This document shows, piece after piece, positions 1 to 4,822 of a stretch of 7,663 nucleotides of DNA (within the stretch, counting starts at the first letter, position 1; every line of letters begins with the position of its first letter). The notes beneath the pieces were generated by a model, which ran no database searches, had not been told where the DNA came from, and saw nothing but the letters and a program-made list of their open reading frames with translations. Location of the stretch: positions 550 to 8,212 of the forward strand of contig DHXA01000223.1 in the NCBI GenBank assembly GCA_002413455.1, read 5' to 3'. The DNA comes from Rhodanobacter sp. UBA5168. GTDB lineage: Bacteria; Pseudomonadota; Gammaproteobacteria; Xanthomonadales; Rhodanobacteraceae. The translations under genes and the position numbers were made by a program.

Positions 1-14
1 TGTATAAGAGACAG
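1..14. other. Residual Nextera (Tn5 mosaic end) adapter
   Basis: The window opens with TGTATAAGAGACAG, which is identical to the last 14 bases of the 19-base synthetic Tn5 mosaic end. It fits neither natural IS50 end: the outside end differs at its fourth base and the inside end at its tenth. The mosaic end is an engineered hybrid used in tagmentation libraries, so this is a library artefact at a contig edge and not biology. Genomic sequence starts at about position 15. Any reading frame running across this point has its last few residues encoded by adapter. Confidence 0.95.
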
Positions 15-143
15 GGTGAAGCTGGGGCCGAAGGTCAACGTCAACAGCAGCGAGATCGGCGCTGCGTTTTCTCCAGCGGAAAGTCCCTGCTTTTCGCGCG
101 CGATACCGGCGAGCCCAGGTCGGGCGAATTTTTCGTGTGGCAC
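15..143 (-). CDS. Uncertain 5' fragment of a minus-strand gene, product unknown
   Basis: A minus-strand frame with a possible GTG start at 143-141 stays open to the adapter boundary (43 codons). It reads like a plausible protein, with a basic helix-like stretch (HEKFARPGLAGIAREKQG) followed by a hydrophobic run (APISLLLTLTFGPSFT). The start has only a weak, distant purine run upstream. Another minus frame over the same bases (about 41 to 250) is also open and has good GC3, so the frame choice is not secure. I do not recognise a family. It may simply be non-coding sequence upstream of the membrane protein gene at 363; the rest of the gap (144-362) shows nothing else I can identify. Confidence 0.2.
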
Positions 144-362
144 GCCGATGGCGACGAGTCGTGGCCGCCTTCTTGCGGAACCGCGAAACGCAGATAGTCG
201 CCAACGCTGCGCATCCCCAGGGTCTTCACGATCGGCTGGGACGGAACCGGGTCTGGCCGGATGAAGCGGTGGGCGGAACGGGACAAGCGGCTGTGCAACA
301 GCGCTTGTTCTGAGGCAAGCTGGCACCTCGGACGACCGTGGTCGTCGGTCGGGAGGCGGCAC

Positions 363-938
363 ATGGGCAAGGGGCGGCTGGAAGCATTCAGTGACGGTGT
401 CATCGCGATCATCATCACCATCATGGTGCTGGGGCTGAAGGTGCCGGACGGTCACTCGCTCGCCTCACTGTGGCCACTGGCGCCGGTGCTGCTCAGCTAC
501 GTGCTGAGCTTTGTGTACGTGGGTATCTACTGGAACAACCATCACCACATGCTTTTCACCGTCCACAAGGTGTCGGGCGGCGTGCTGTGGGCGAATCTGC
601 ACCTGCTTTTCTGGCTGTCACTGTTTCCGTTCACCACGGCCTGGATGGGCGAAAACCATTTCGCCGCCTCACCGACGGTGGTGTATGGCGTCGTGCTGCT
701 GATGGCCGCCCTGGCCTACTTGATGCTCCAGCAGGCGCTCATCGCGGTGGAAGGCCCGGACTCGGTACTCCAACGCGCGGTCGGATCGGACTGGAAGGGC
801 AAGCTCTCGCCGGTGCTGTACCTCGCGGGAATCGCCCTGACGTTCTGGCAGCCGTGGGCCGCGCAGTTGATGTACGTGCTGGGGACCTTGCTGTGGTTGA
901 TACCCGACCGGCGTATCGAGAACGTCGTTCAAGGTTGA
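363..938 (+). CDS. TMEM175/DUF1211 family membrane protein
   Basis: The 191-residue protein has the signature of the TMEM175 (DUF1211, PF06736) family, some members of which are potassium channels. Near the N-terminus is R5...F9-S10-D11 (RLEAFSDGVIAI), the conserved RxxxFSD motif of the first helix. It is followed by YWNNHHHM (56-63), with the family's W-x2-H-H pattern, and by the conserved N78-L-H-L-L-F-W segment. About six hydrophobic segments can be picked out (roughly 12-26, 38-56, 74-93, 104-124, 148-163 and 166-181). The ATG at 363 is chosen because GGGAGG (351-356) lies six bases upstream and because the FSD motif should sit close to the N-terminus. A longer frame from 261 has no ribosome binding site. 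Bacterial members form ion channels in the inner membrane; potassium conduction by this one is inferred from the family only. It is convergent with the operon at 1239-2049. Confidence 0.9.
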   Translation: MGKGRLEAFSDGVIAIIITIMVLGLKVPDGHSLASLWPLAPVLLSYVLSFVYVGIYWNNHHHMLFTVHKVSGGVLWANLHLLFWLSLFPFTTAWMGENHFAASPTVVYGVVLLMAALAYLMLQQALIAVEGPDSVLQRAVGSDWKGKLSPVLYLAGIALTFWQPWAAQLMYVLGTLLWLIPDRRIENVVQG

Positions 939-963
939 GCCTGGCAAGCACAGGAACGATTGG

Positions 964-1037
964 GCGCAGGCTTGCGCGCTCGCGCGTCTGAGCGTTCGAT
1001 CCGACGACAGCGCGCATGCCGGCATCGCAGGCGATGC
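964..1037. other. Hairpins in the convergent intergenic gap
   Basis: The 939-1080 gap between the membrane protein gene and the oppositely directed DUF1428 remnant contains short inverted repeats. GCGCA (964-968) pairs with TGCGC (973-977) around a 4-base loop. GCATCG (1022-1027) pairs with CGATGC (1032-1037) around a CAGG loop, and overlaps the 10-base palindrome ATGCCGGCAT (1016-1025). The position suits transcription stops for convergent genes. There is no T-tract on either strand, so a classical intrinsic terminator is not shown. Confidence 0.3.
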
Positions 1038-1080
1038 GAGCCGCCGTAAAGGTGTCCCGGCTGGCCAACGATTTCCCCGT

Positions 1081-1242
1081 CAACTCCATCACCGGCGCGA
1101 AGCCGCCGAGGATCATGCGCTTGCCATCGAAAGGCACGGGCTCGTTCTGCGGGCCCACTCGGGGCAACACGCACGAGGCGCCGAAGCAGCGTTTCGAGTG
1201 GGTGAATTCCATGTCGCGCGCCACGCGACCATGCGTGGTCAT
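1081..1242 (-). pseudogene. Remnant of a DUF1428 gene (C-terminal end only)
   Basis: An ATG at 1242-1240 overlaps the ArsR stop codon (ATGA, 1239-1242), as expected for the next gene of the operon. Residues 37-48 of this frame (1134-1099) read PFDGKRMILGGF and continue APVMEL. This is the conserved C-terminal signature of DUF1428 proteins (PF07237), which normally end a few residues later. A complete DUF1428 protein has roughly 115-120 residues, but only 36 precede the motif here. They do not resemble the family's N-terminal part in any of the three minus frames. The expected stop after the motif is also missing: the frame stays open to 739, where it runs antisense through the membrane protein gene. 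I infer a deletion that removed most of the gene. A short chimeric protein could still be translated by coupling to arsR. Confidence 0.55.
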
Positions 1243-1586
1243 TTCTCCACGAACGCCTTGAGTCGCGACAGCGCCGTATCCCATTGACTGGATACCAGTT
1301 CGATGTAGCTGCGGATGTCTTCGATCGGTTTCGGGTTCAGCACGAACAGGCTTTCCCGGCCCGCGCGCTCGCTGCGCACGACGCGGGCGCCTTCGAGTAC
1401 GCGCAGGTGCTTGCTGATCGCTTGCCGGGTCAGCGATTGACCGTCGCAGAGTTGGGCGATCGAGCGACGCGACCCGTCGCAGAGTCGGGCCACCAGCGCC
1501 AGTCGTGTCGGGTCGCCCAGCGCGGCGAACACGGTCGCCGCATTGGCGGACTGGCGGGCGATCCGTGCCTGTGCGCTAGATGCCAT
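1239..1586 (-). CDS. ArsR family winged-helix transcriptional repressor
   Basis: The 115-residue protein has the ArsR/SmtB layout. FAALGDPTRLAL (20-31) is the hallmark first helix. The helix-turn-helix follows, with SLTRQAISKHLRVLEGA (51-67) as its recognition part, and then a wing (about 71-83, RSERAGRESLFVL). The C-terminal ELVSSQWDTALSRLKAFVE is the usual tail of regulators paired with SRPBCC proteins. It lacks the metal-binding ELCVCDL motif, so metal sensing is unlikely. The ATG at 1586-1584 is preferred over 1616 because GGAA lies about six bases upstream and the family rarely has the longer leader; it overlaps the SRPBCC gene by 11 bases. By family behaviour it should repress its own operon, and the palindrome at 2098-2113 is the obvious candidate site. 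The ligand is unknown. Confidence 0.9.
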   Translation of the reverse strand: MASSAQARIARQSANAATVFAALGDPTRLALVARLCDGSRRSIAQLCDGQSLTRQAISKHLRVLEGARVVRSERAGRESLFVLNPKPIEDIRSYIELVSSQWDTALSRLKAFVEK

Positions 1587-2049
1587 GGCCGGTTCCATGG
1601 GACATGGCATCGACATGCAGGCGGATGTTTTCCATCTGCTGCGTCCAGCCGTTGTCGTTCATGCGGAACGCCTCGGCGCGGCGGCTGGCCGGGATGCTGT
1701 CGAAGCCCGATTCGGTCAGGGTCAGCATGGTATCTCCGCCGCTGGGTTCGAGGCGGAACTCGATCAAGGTCTGCGGTTCGGCGGAGTAGTCGACGCCAGG
1801 CTCGATGGCATAGGGGTGCCAGGTCAGCGAAAACAGCCGTTCCGGTTCCATCCGCTGCACCACAGCGCGCCAGGTGACGTGCTCGTAGCCCGGGTGCGTG
1901 ATCTGGCCAACGGCCTCCTTGCCCGGTTCGAACGGTCCGGTCAGATCGACCCGGAACCATGCGCCGAATTCTCGGTAGTCGGTCAGCGCACGCCACACCC
2001 GCGACACCGGCGCCTTCAGTTCAATGCGTTTCTCGATGCGATCGCTCAT
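1576..2049 (-). CDS. SRPBCC / AHSA1-domain protein, partner of the ArsR regulator
   Basis: The 157-residue protein matches the AHSA1 (activator of Hsp90 ATPase homologue, PF08327) branch of the START/SRPBCC fold, a helix-grip domain with a deep hydrophobic pocket. The opening strand and helix (IEKRIELKAPVSRVWRALTD, 5-24), the central WRAVVQRMEPERLFSLTW (60-77), the LTESGFDSIP turn (111-120) and the final helix around NGWTQQMENIRLHV (133-146) are all in place, so it looks intact. The start is supported by GGAGGT five bases upstream (2055-2060). It is the first gene of the operon and is translationally overlapped by arsR. Such pairs are common, with the SRPBCC protein thought to bind a small hydrophobic compound. 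The ligand and any enzymatic role are unknown. The last residues (SHGTGHGI) are not conserved-looking and overlap the ArsR start region. Confidence 0.88.
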   Translation of the reverse strand: MSDRIEKRIELKAPVSRVWRALTDYREFGAWFRVDLTGPFEPGKEAVGQITHPGYEHVTWRAVVQRMEPERLFSLTWHPYAIEPGVDYSAEPQTLIEFRLEPSGGDTMLTLTESGFDSIPASRRAEAFRMNDNGWTQQMENIRLHVDAMSHGTGHGI

Positions 2050-2097
2050 ATGCCACCTCCCGGTTGCATGTCAGCTTGCGCCTGCCTGGCATGAAAT

Positions 2098-2113
2098 GCA
2101 ACCTTAAGGTTGC
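2098..2113. promoter_or_regulatory. 16-bp perfect palindrome, probable ArsR operator
   Basis: GCAACCTTAAGGTTGC is a perfect 16-base palindrome in an AT-richer pocket, ending 49 bases before the start codon of the SRPBCC-arsR operon. ArsR dimers bind 12-2-12-like or shorter dyad sites in their own promoters, so this is the natural operator candidate. I could not assign convincing -35 and -10 boxes on the minus strand. The link to this ArsR protein is inferred from position and symmetry. Confidence 0.65.
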
Positions 2114-2141
2114 TATTAATGCTGTCGGGAAAGGCCGGAGA

Positions 2142-2179
2142 TCGCCCCGGATCGCGCCGGTTGACCCGACCCGGGGCGA
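2142..2179 (-). terminator. Candidate terminator hairpin downstream of the lipase gene
   Basis: TCGCCCCGG (2142-2150) and CCGGGGCGA (2171-2179) are perfect 9-base inverted arms around a 20-base loop, starting 10 bases past the lipase stop codon. In the minus direction the stem is followed by TCTCCGGCCTTTCCC, which is only weakly T-rich. It could end lipase transcription before the ArsR operator region. The poor T-tract leaves the mode of termination open. Confidence 0.45.
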
Positions 2180-2189
2180 GGCAGGCTTT

Positions 2190-3104
2190 CTAGGATCGGG
2201 CAGACCGTGGCGCATAGCTCGTCACCACGCCGTCGAAACGGACCTGTCGCGTGAACGATGCGGCCGAAACCGGCCCCTGCGGCTGCGCGACGTTGTTGAT
2301 GGCGTACCAGTAGCAGTCCGCCATGCTGTGGTTGCCGTCGGTGGTGAGGTACTCCGCGGTGAAGTCGACCGGCGTGCCGATGTGCTGATAGACCGTCGAA
2401 CCCAGCAACGGGGGCGGTGCATCGGGGACGAGATCCTCGGTGTTCACCACGCGGTAGGTCGGCGTCTGCACATTCCAGTCCATCGCCTGAGCGAAGCCGG
2501 TGTCGCCGACGCGCGGGCTGGCGAAGTTGTAGTGAACGTAGCTGAGGCTGCCGCCGGGCTTGACCGACGAGTTGGCCGCCACGTCCGGCACGGCCAGCGT
2601 CGACAGGGCTGATCCCATGCTGTGTCCGGTGAAGAACAGCCGGGTGACCGTGCCGATCTGGGAAAGCTGGTCCAGCAGCGCCGGGCTGATCGTGGTGTAG
2701 ACGTTGTTCCAGCCGACCTGGACATTGCCGAAGCCGGAGGCAAGCGCGTAGGCGGTCTGGTCCACCTCGGCGTCGATAACTGCGTCCGCCTTGCTCATGG
2801 TGCCGCGAAACACCACGAACGCGTTGCCGGTGCCATCCCAGGCGACGAAGCCGAACGGTTCCGGGTAGTTGAAGGTATGTCCCAGCACCGTGATGGTGAC
2901 AGTGGCCCACAGCGGCGCGCTGTAGCTGAAACCGAGCCCGTTCGGCGCCCAGTTGAAATCCGCTTGCGAGGGGTAGTTCTGTGCCGTCCACTGGTTGTAC
3001 TGGTCATACGCCGTCAGCACCTGCGAGGCACATACGGCGGCCTCCGTGAGGACGAAATCCGGCGGGAAGTACATCGGAAGGCTTTGTGGCGAGGTCGTGT
3101 TCAT
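2190..3104 (-). CDS. Lipase family (class 3) alpha/beta hydrolase
   Basis: The 304-residue protein is a class 3 lipase (PF01764) with every expected element. FVVFRGT (96-102) is the oxyanion strand and loop. GHSMG (160-164) is the nucleophile elbow with Ser162. NTEDLVPDAPP (221-231) carries the likely acid Asp224, in the same D-x-V-P setting as fungal class 3 lipases. His259 in GNHSM (257-261) completes the triad. It should hydrolyse triacylglycerol or other carboxyl esters. No clear signal peptide is visible, so secretion by the Sec route is not supported; the N-terminus (MNTTSPQSLPMYFPPDF) resembles that of cytoplasmic or non-classically exported relatives. The ATG at 3104 is chosen because AAGGAGA (3111-3117) sits six bases upstream; an in-frame ATG at 3236 gives only an Arg-rich extension. 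It appears to be transcribed alone. Confidence 0.93.
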   Translation of the reverse strand: MNTTSPQSLPMYFPPDFVLTEAAVCASQVLTAYDQYNQWTAQNYPSQADFNWAPNGLGFSYSAPLWATVTITVLGHTFNYPEPFGFVAWDGTGNAFVVFRGTMSKADAVIDAEVDQTAYALASGFGNVQVGWNNVYTTISPALLDQLSQIGTVTRLFFTGHSMGSALSTLAVPDVAANSSVKPGGSLSYVHYNFASPRVGDTGFAQAMDWNVQTPTYRVVNTEDLVPDAPPPLLGSTVYQHIGTPVDFTAEYLTTDGNHSMADCYWYAINNVAQPQGPVSAASFTRQVRFDGVVTSYAPRSARS

Positions 3105-3562
3105 GGGACATCTCCTTATGATCCGTGGCGTGGATGGCCGTCCGTCATGGCGAGGCGGCCGGACGATGCTGGCATGGCCACCGCGGACGTGGCCGTGCAT
3201 CGGATCACGGATAGGGAAGCGCGTTGCGAACGGCACAGGCGGGACATCGGTCTGGCCGTCCGCGGCGTTCGCGAGGATTCCACGAACCGGACATCACCCC
3301 ATGCCGCCATGGTCGATGCCAAGTACGAGCTGCTGAAGAGCAGCCTCGTGCCACCCACGAAACGATTTCTGATCCTGCAGGGTTTGGCCGTCCATGTGCT
3401 GTGTCCGGACGGCGCCATGACCGTCCGCGGACAGTCGCCCCTCCGTGGGCGCGCCGGAAGAAATGGCCTCGCCATGCGGTCTGCGCGACTTGGTGCGGTT
3501 GGCACAGGGTTTGCTGTCTAACTCTCGAAAGCTTCATGTCACTACACCCAAGGAGAACAGCC
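3105..3562. other. 458-base intergenic region with stem-loops and a weak small ORF
   Basis: This region lies between the divergently oriented lipase and small-peptide genes. TGTCCGGACGG (3402-3412) pairs with CCGTCCGCGGACA (3421-3433) as an 11-bp stem with a 2-base bulge and an 8-base loop, directly followed by CGCCC (3436-3440) paired with GGGCG (3447-3451). GCATGGCCAC (3172-3181) pairs with GTGGCCGTGC (3189-3198) with one G-T pair. The word TGGCCGTCC occurs three times, near 3136, 3253 and 3385. One plus frame, ATG 3309 to stop 3521 (70 codons), has strongly GC-biased third positions and starts MVDAKYELLKSSLVPPTKRF, but it has no ribosome binding site and I recognise no family. Promoters for both flanking genes must lie here, but I see no convincing boxes. 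Confidence 0.4.
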
Positions 3563-3718
3563 ATGAAATTCGAGACCCTGATGCTTCAGAGCCTTTTCGC
3601 CGCCTGCCTGCTGATCTGCGTGCTGGTCGTGGGCGCCATGCTTACGTCACAGACGGCCGTGTCCAGTGTGGCGGCCAGCCATGTGGCGGTTGCCGTGACG
3701 ACAAGCTCGGCCGGTTGA
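3563..3718 (+). CDS. Small single-span membrane or exported peptide (51 aa)
   Basis: The ORF is short but well supported. AAGGAG (3550-3555) lies seven bases before the ATG. The protein has a short N-terminus (MKFETLMLQSLF), a long hydrophobic helix (about residues 8-27, LQSLFAACLLICVLVVGAML), then a small polar Ala/Ser/Thr/Val-rich tail ending TTSSAG. It could be an inner-membrane micropeptide with a periplasmic tail or a protein with an uncleaved signal anchor. There is no Cys in lipobox context (the AACL and LICV surroundings do not fit L-x-G/A-C followed by a polar mature region). No function is assigned. It stands alone on its strand, 395 bases before the next gene, with a 7-bp hairpin over its stop codon. 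Confidence 0.6.
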   Translation: MKFETLMLQSLFAACLLICVLVVGAMLTSQTAVSSVAASHVAVAVTTSSAG

Positions 3719-3727
3719 GTCGGCCGA
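3707..3727 (+). terminator. Hairpin overlapping the small-peptide stop codon
   Basis: TCGGCCG (3707-3713) and CGGCCGA (3721-3727) form a perfect 7-bp stem with a 7-base loop that contains the TGA stop (3716-3718). It may end or stabilise the small-peptide transcript. It is followed by TACGTAGTCGACGG rather than a T-tract, so intrinsic termination is uncertain. Confidence 0.3.
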
Positions 3728-4112
3728 TACGTAGTCGACGGATCGGTGCAGTCCAACATTCCGTCACTGATATCCGCCTGCGGTGGGAGCGTTGTCGCGC
3801 GCGTGATGTGTCGGATCACGCCATCGGCTCCAACTGGCGAAGCTGCCGGCTCGATACCCATGTGCGCCATGCGGGCTATTGCCATCTGCAGGTCGCTGAA
3901 GCGATGTGATCCGGTGTCAGCCGCCGCAGGATCATCGGCTTCCGCCTGCCGCCGATCATGCCCGACGTCACATCGACGGGGCAGGCGGGCGTGGGTTGGC
4001 GTGCAGGTGCGTGGCTTGCGGCGCCCAGGCCGCTACCTGAAAGACAATCCGCGCAGCCGGCCTCATCCGTGGCAATCTCTGTCGCCAACGGCAGGCTGAA
4101 CGGCGTCGCGGG
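3728..4112. other. Intergenic region without a recognisable gene
   Basis: No frame on either strand in this stretch has both a ribosome binding site and protein-like composition. The longer open frames (for example plus 3746-4099 and minus 3586-3885) are Arg/Ser/Pro-rich and unlike any family I know. A long inverted repeat is present: CCGCCTGCC (3942-3950) is matched by GGCAGGCGG (3980-3988) across 29 bases, and a second pair, ATCGGC (3934-3939) and GCCGAT (3951-3956), overlaps its left arm. The promoter of the acetyltransferase gene is presumably here but is not identifiable by eye. Confidence 0.4.
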
Positions 4113-4790
4113 ATGATGGCTACCGAGCTCGACAATCCCTTCTGGTCTTCGCTGCGCACCCGGCATCGTGCGCTGGCGCAAGGCCTTGGTGACGCGGCAC
4201 GCTATCCAGCGGAGTTCGCGCCGTTCCTCGGCGTGGCGAATGCGGAGGCCGATGTGGCCGATGCGCTCGCGTCGCTGATCCATCCGGGTGAGTCGGTCTA
4301 CCTGCTTGGCGTGACGCCGAACGTGCCGGCGGGCTGTCGGCTGGAGACGTTCGGCGAACTGGCGCAGATGATCTGCACCGCGCCTATCCCGGTGATCGAC
4401 GGGCCGGAAGTCGTCGAGTTGTCGGAAGCGCAGCGCCCGGATGTGCTGGCGCTGACGGCGCTGGTCTACCCGCATTATTTCCGCCCGCGCACGATGGAGC
4501 TGGGCCGCTACTTCGGGATCTATCAGGACGGACGGCTGGCAGCGATCATCGGCGAGCGCCTTGGCACGGACGCGTACCAGGAAATCAGCGCCGTCTGCAC
4601 GCATCCCGATTTCACCGGCCGCGGTTACGCCCGCCGTCTGCTGGCGCTGCTGTCGAACGACAATCTCGAACGTGGTCGTACCCCCTTCCTGCACGTGAGC
4701 CAGCAGAACCATCGCGCCATGTGTTTGTACGAACAGGTCGGCTACGGCCATCGCCGCGGCATCGGGTTCTGGTCACTGGGTCGGGCGTAG
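4113..4790 (+). CDS. GNAT family N-acetyltransferase (FR47-like)
   Basis: The 225-residue protein has a C-terminal GNAT domain. The acetyl-CoA pyrophosphate loop is VCTHPDFTGRGYARRLLALL (161-180), with the Q/R-x-x-G-x-G/A core represented as T-G-R-G-Y-A. The following strand is FLHVSQQNHRAMCLYEQVGY (192-211), containing the N199...Y206 pattern common to GNAT active sites. The N-terminal half (LDNPFWSSLRTRHRALAQG, then a long insertion to residue 100) matches the layout of FR47-like (PF08445) acetyltransferases. It transfers an acetyl group from acetyl-CoA to an amine; the substrate is unknown. Two adjacent ATGs (4113 and 4116) are possible starts and neither has a strong ribosome binding site. 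The DUF1615 lipoprotein gene follows after 32 bases, so cotranscription is likely. Confidence 0.9.
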   Translation: MMATELDNPFWSSLRTRHRALAQGLGDAARYPAEFAPFLGVANAEADVADALASLIHPGESVYLLGVTPNVPAGCRLETFGELAQMICTAPIPVIDGPEVVELSEAQRPDVLALTALVYPHYFRPRTMELGRYFGIYQDGRLAAIIGERLGTDAYQEISAVCTHPDFTGRGYARRLLALLSNDNLERGRTPFLHVSQQNHRAMCLYEQVGYGHRRGIGFWSLGRA

Positions 4791-4799
4791 GCTCGGTCA

Positions 4800-4815
4800 C
4801 TCTTCCGGCGAAGAG
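4800..4815 (+). promoter_or_regulatory. Hairpin covering the ribosome binding site of the lipoprotein gene
   Basis: CTCTTC (4800-4805) and GAAGAG (4810-4815) form a perfect 6-bp stem with a CGGC tetraloop, ending eight bases before the ATG at 4823. The right arm contains most of the Shine-Dalgarno GAGG (4813-4816), so folding would hide it. This could lower translation of the lipoprotein unless ribosomes finishing the acetyltransferase gene, whose stop is at 4788-4790, open it. The regulatory effect is inferred. Confidence 0.4.
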
Positions 4816-4822
4816 GTGAAAC

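Noticed and set aside
1..14. A natural Tn5/IS50 transposon end
   Set aside because: The sequence fits the engineered mosaic end and differs from both natural IS50 ends; no transposase follows.
739..1080. Continuation of the DUF1428-remnant frame into the TMEM175 gene
   Set aside because: After residue 54 the sequence resembles no family and runs antisense through a well-supported gene; it is read-through of a frame that lost its stop.
1587..1616. Longer ArsR start at 1616
   Set aside because: It would lie deeper inside the SRPBCC gene with no ribosome binding site; the ATG at 1586 has GGAA upstream and a typical N-terminus.
3105..3236. N-terminal extension of the lipase from ATG 3236
   Set aside because: The extension is Arg/His/Pro-rich, has no signal peptide character, and skips the strong AAGGAGA at 3111-3117.
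2622..3521. Plus-strand open frame of 299 codons opposite the lipase
   Set aside because: Most of it is antisense to the lipase. Only its last 70 codons, outside the lipase gene, are kept as a weak possibility.
3746..4099. Plus-strand open frame of 117 codons in the intergenic gap
   Set aside because: Ser/Arg/Cys-rich composition without a ribosome binding site or recognisable motif.
3876..4751. Minus-strand open frame of 291 codons opposite the acetyltransferase
   Set aside because: Antisense shadow of the GNAT gene; composition is Arg/Gln/Ala-rich and no motif is present.
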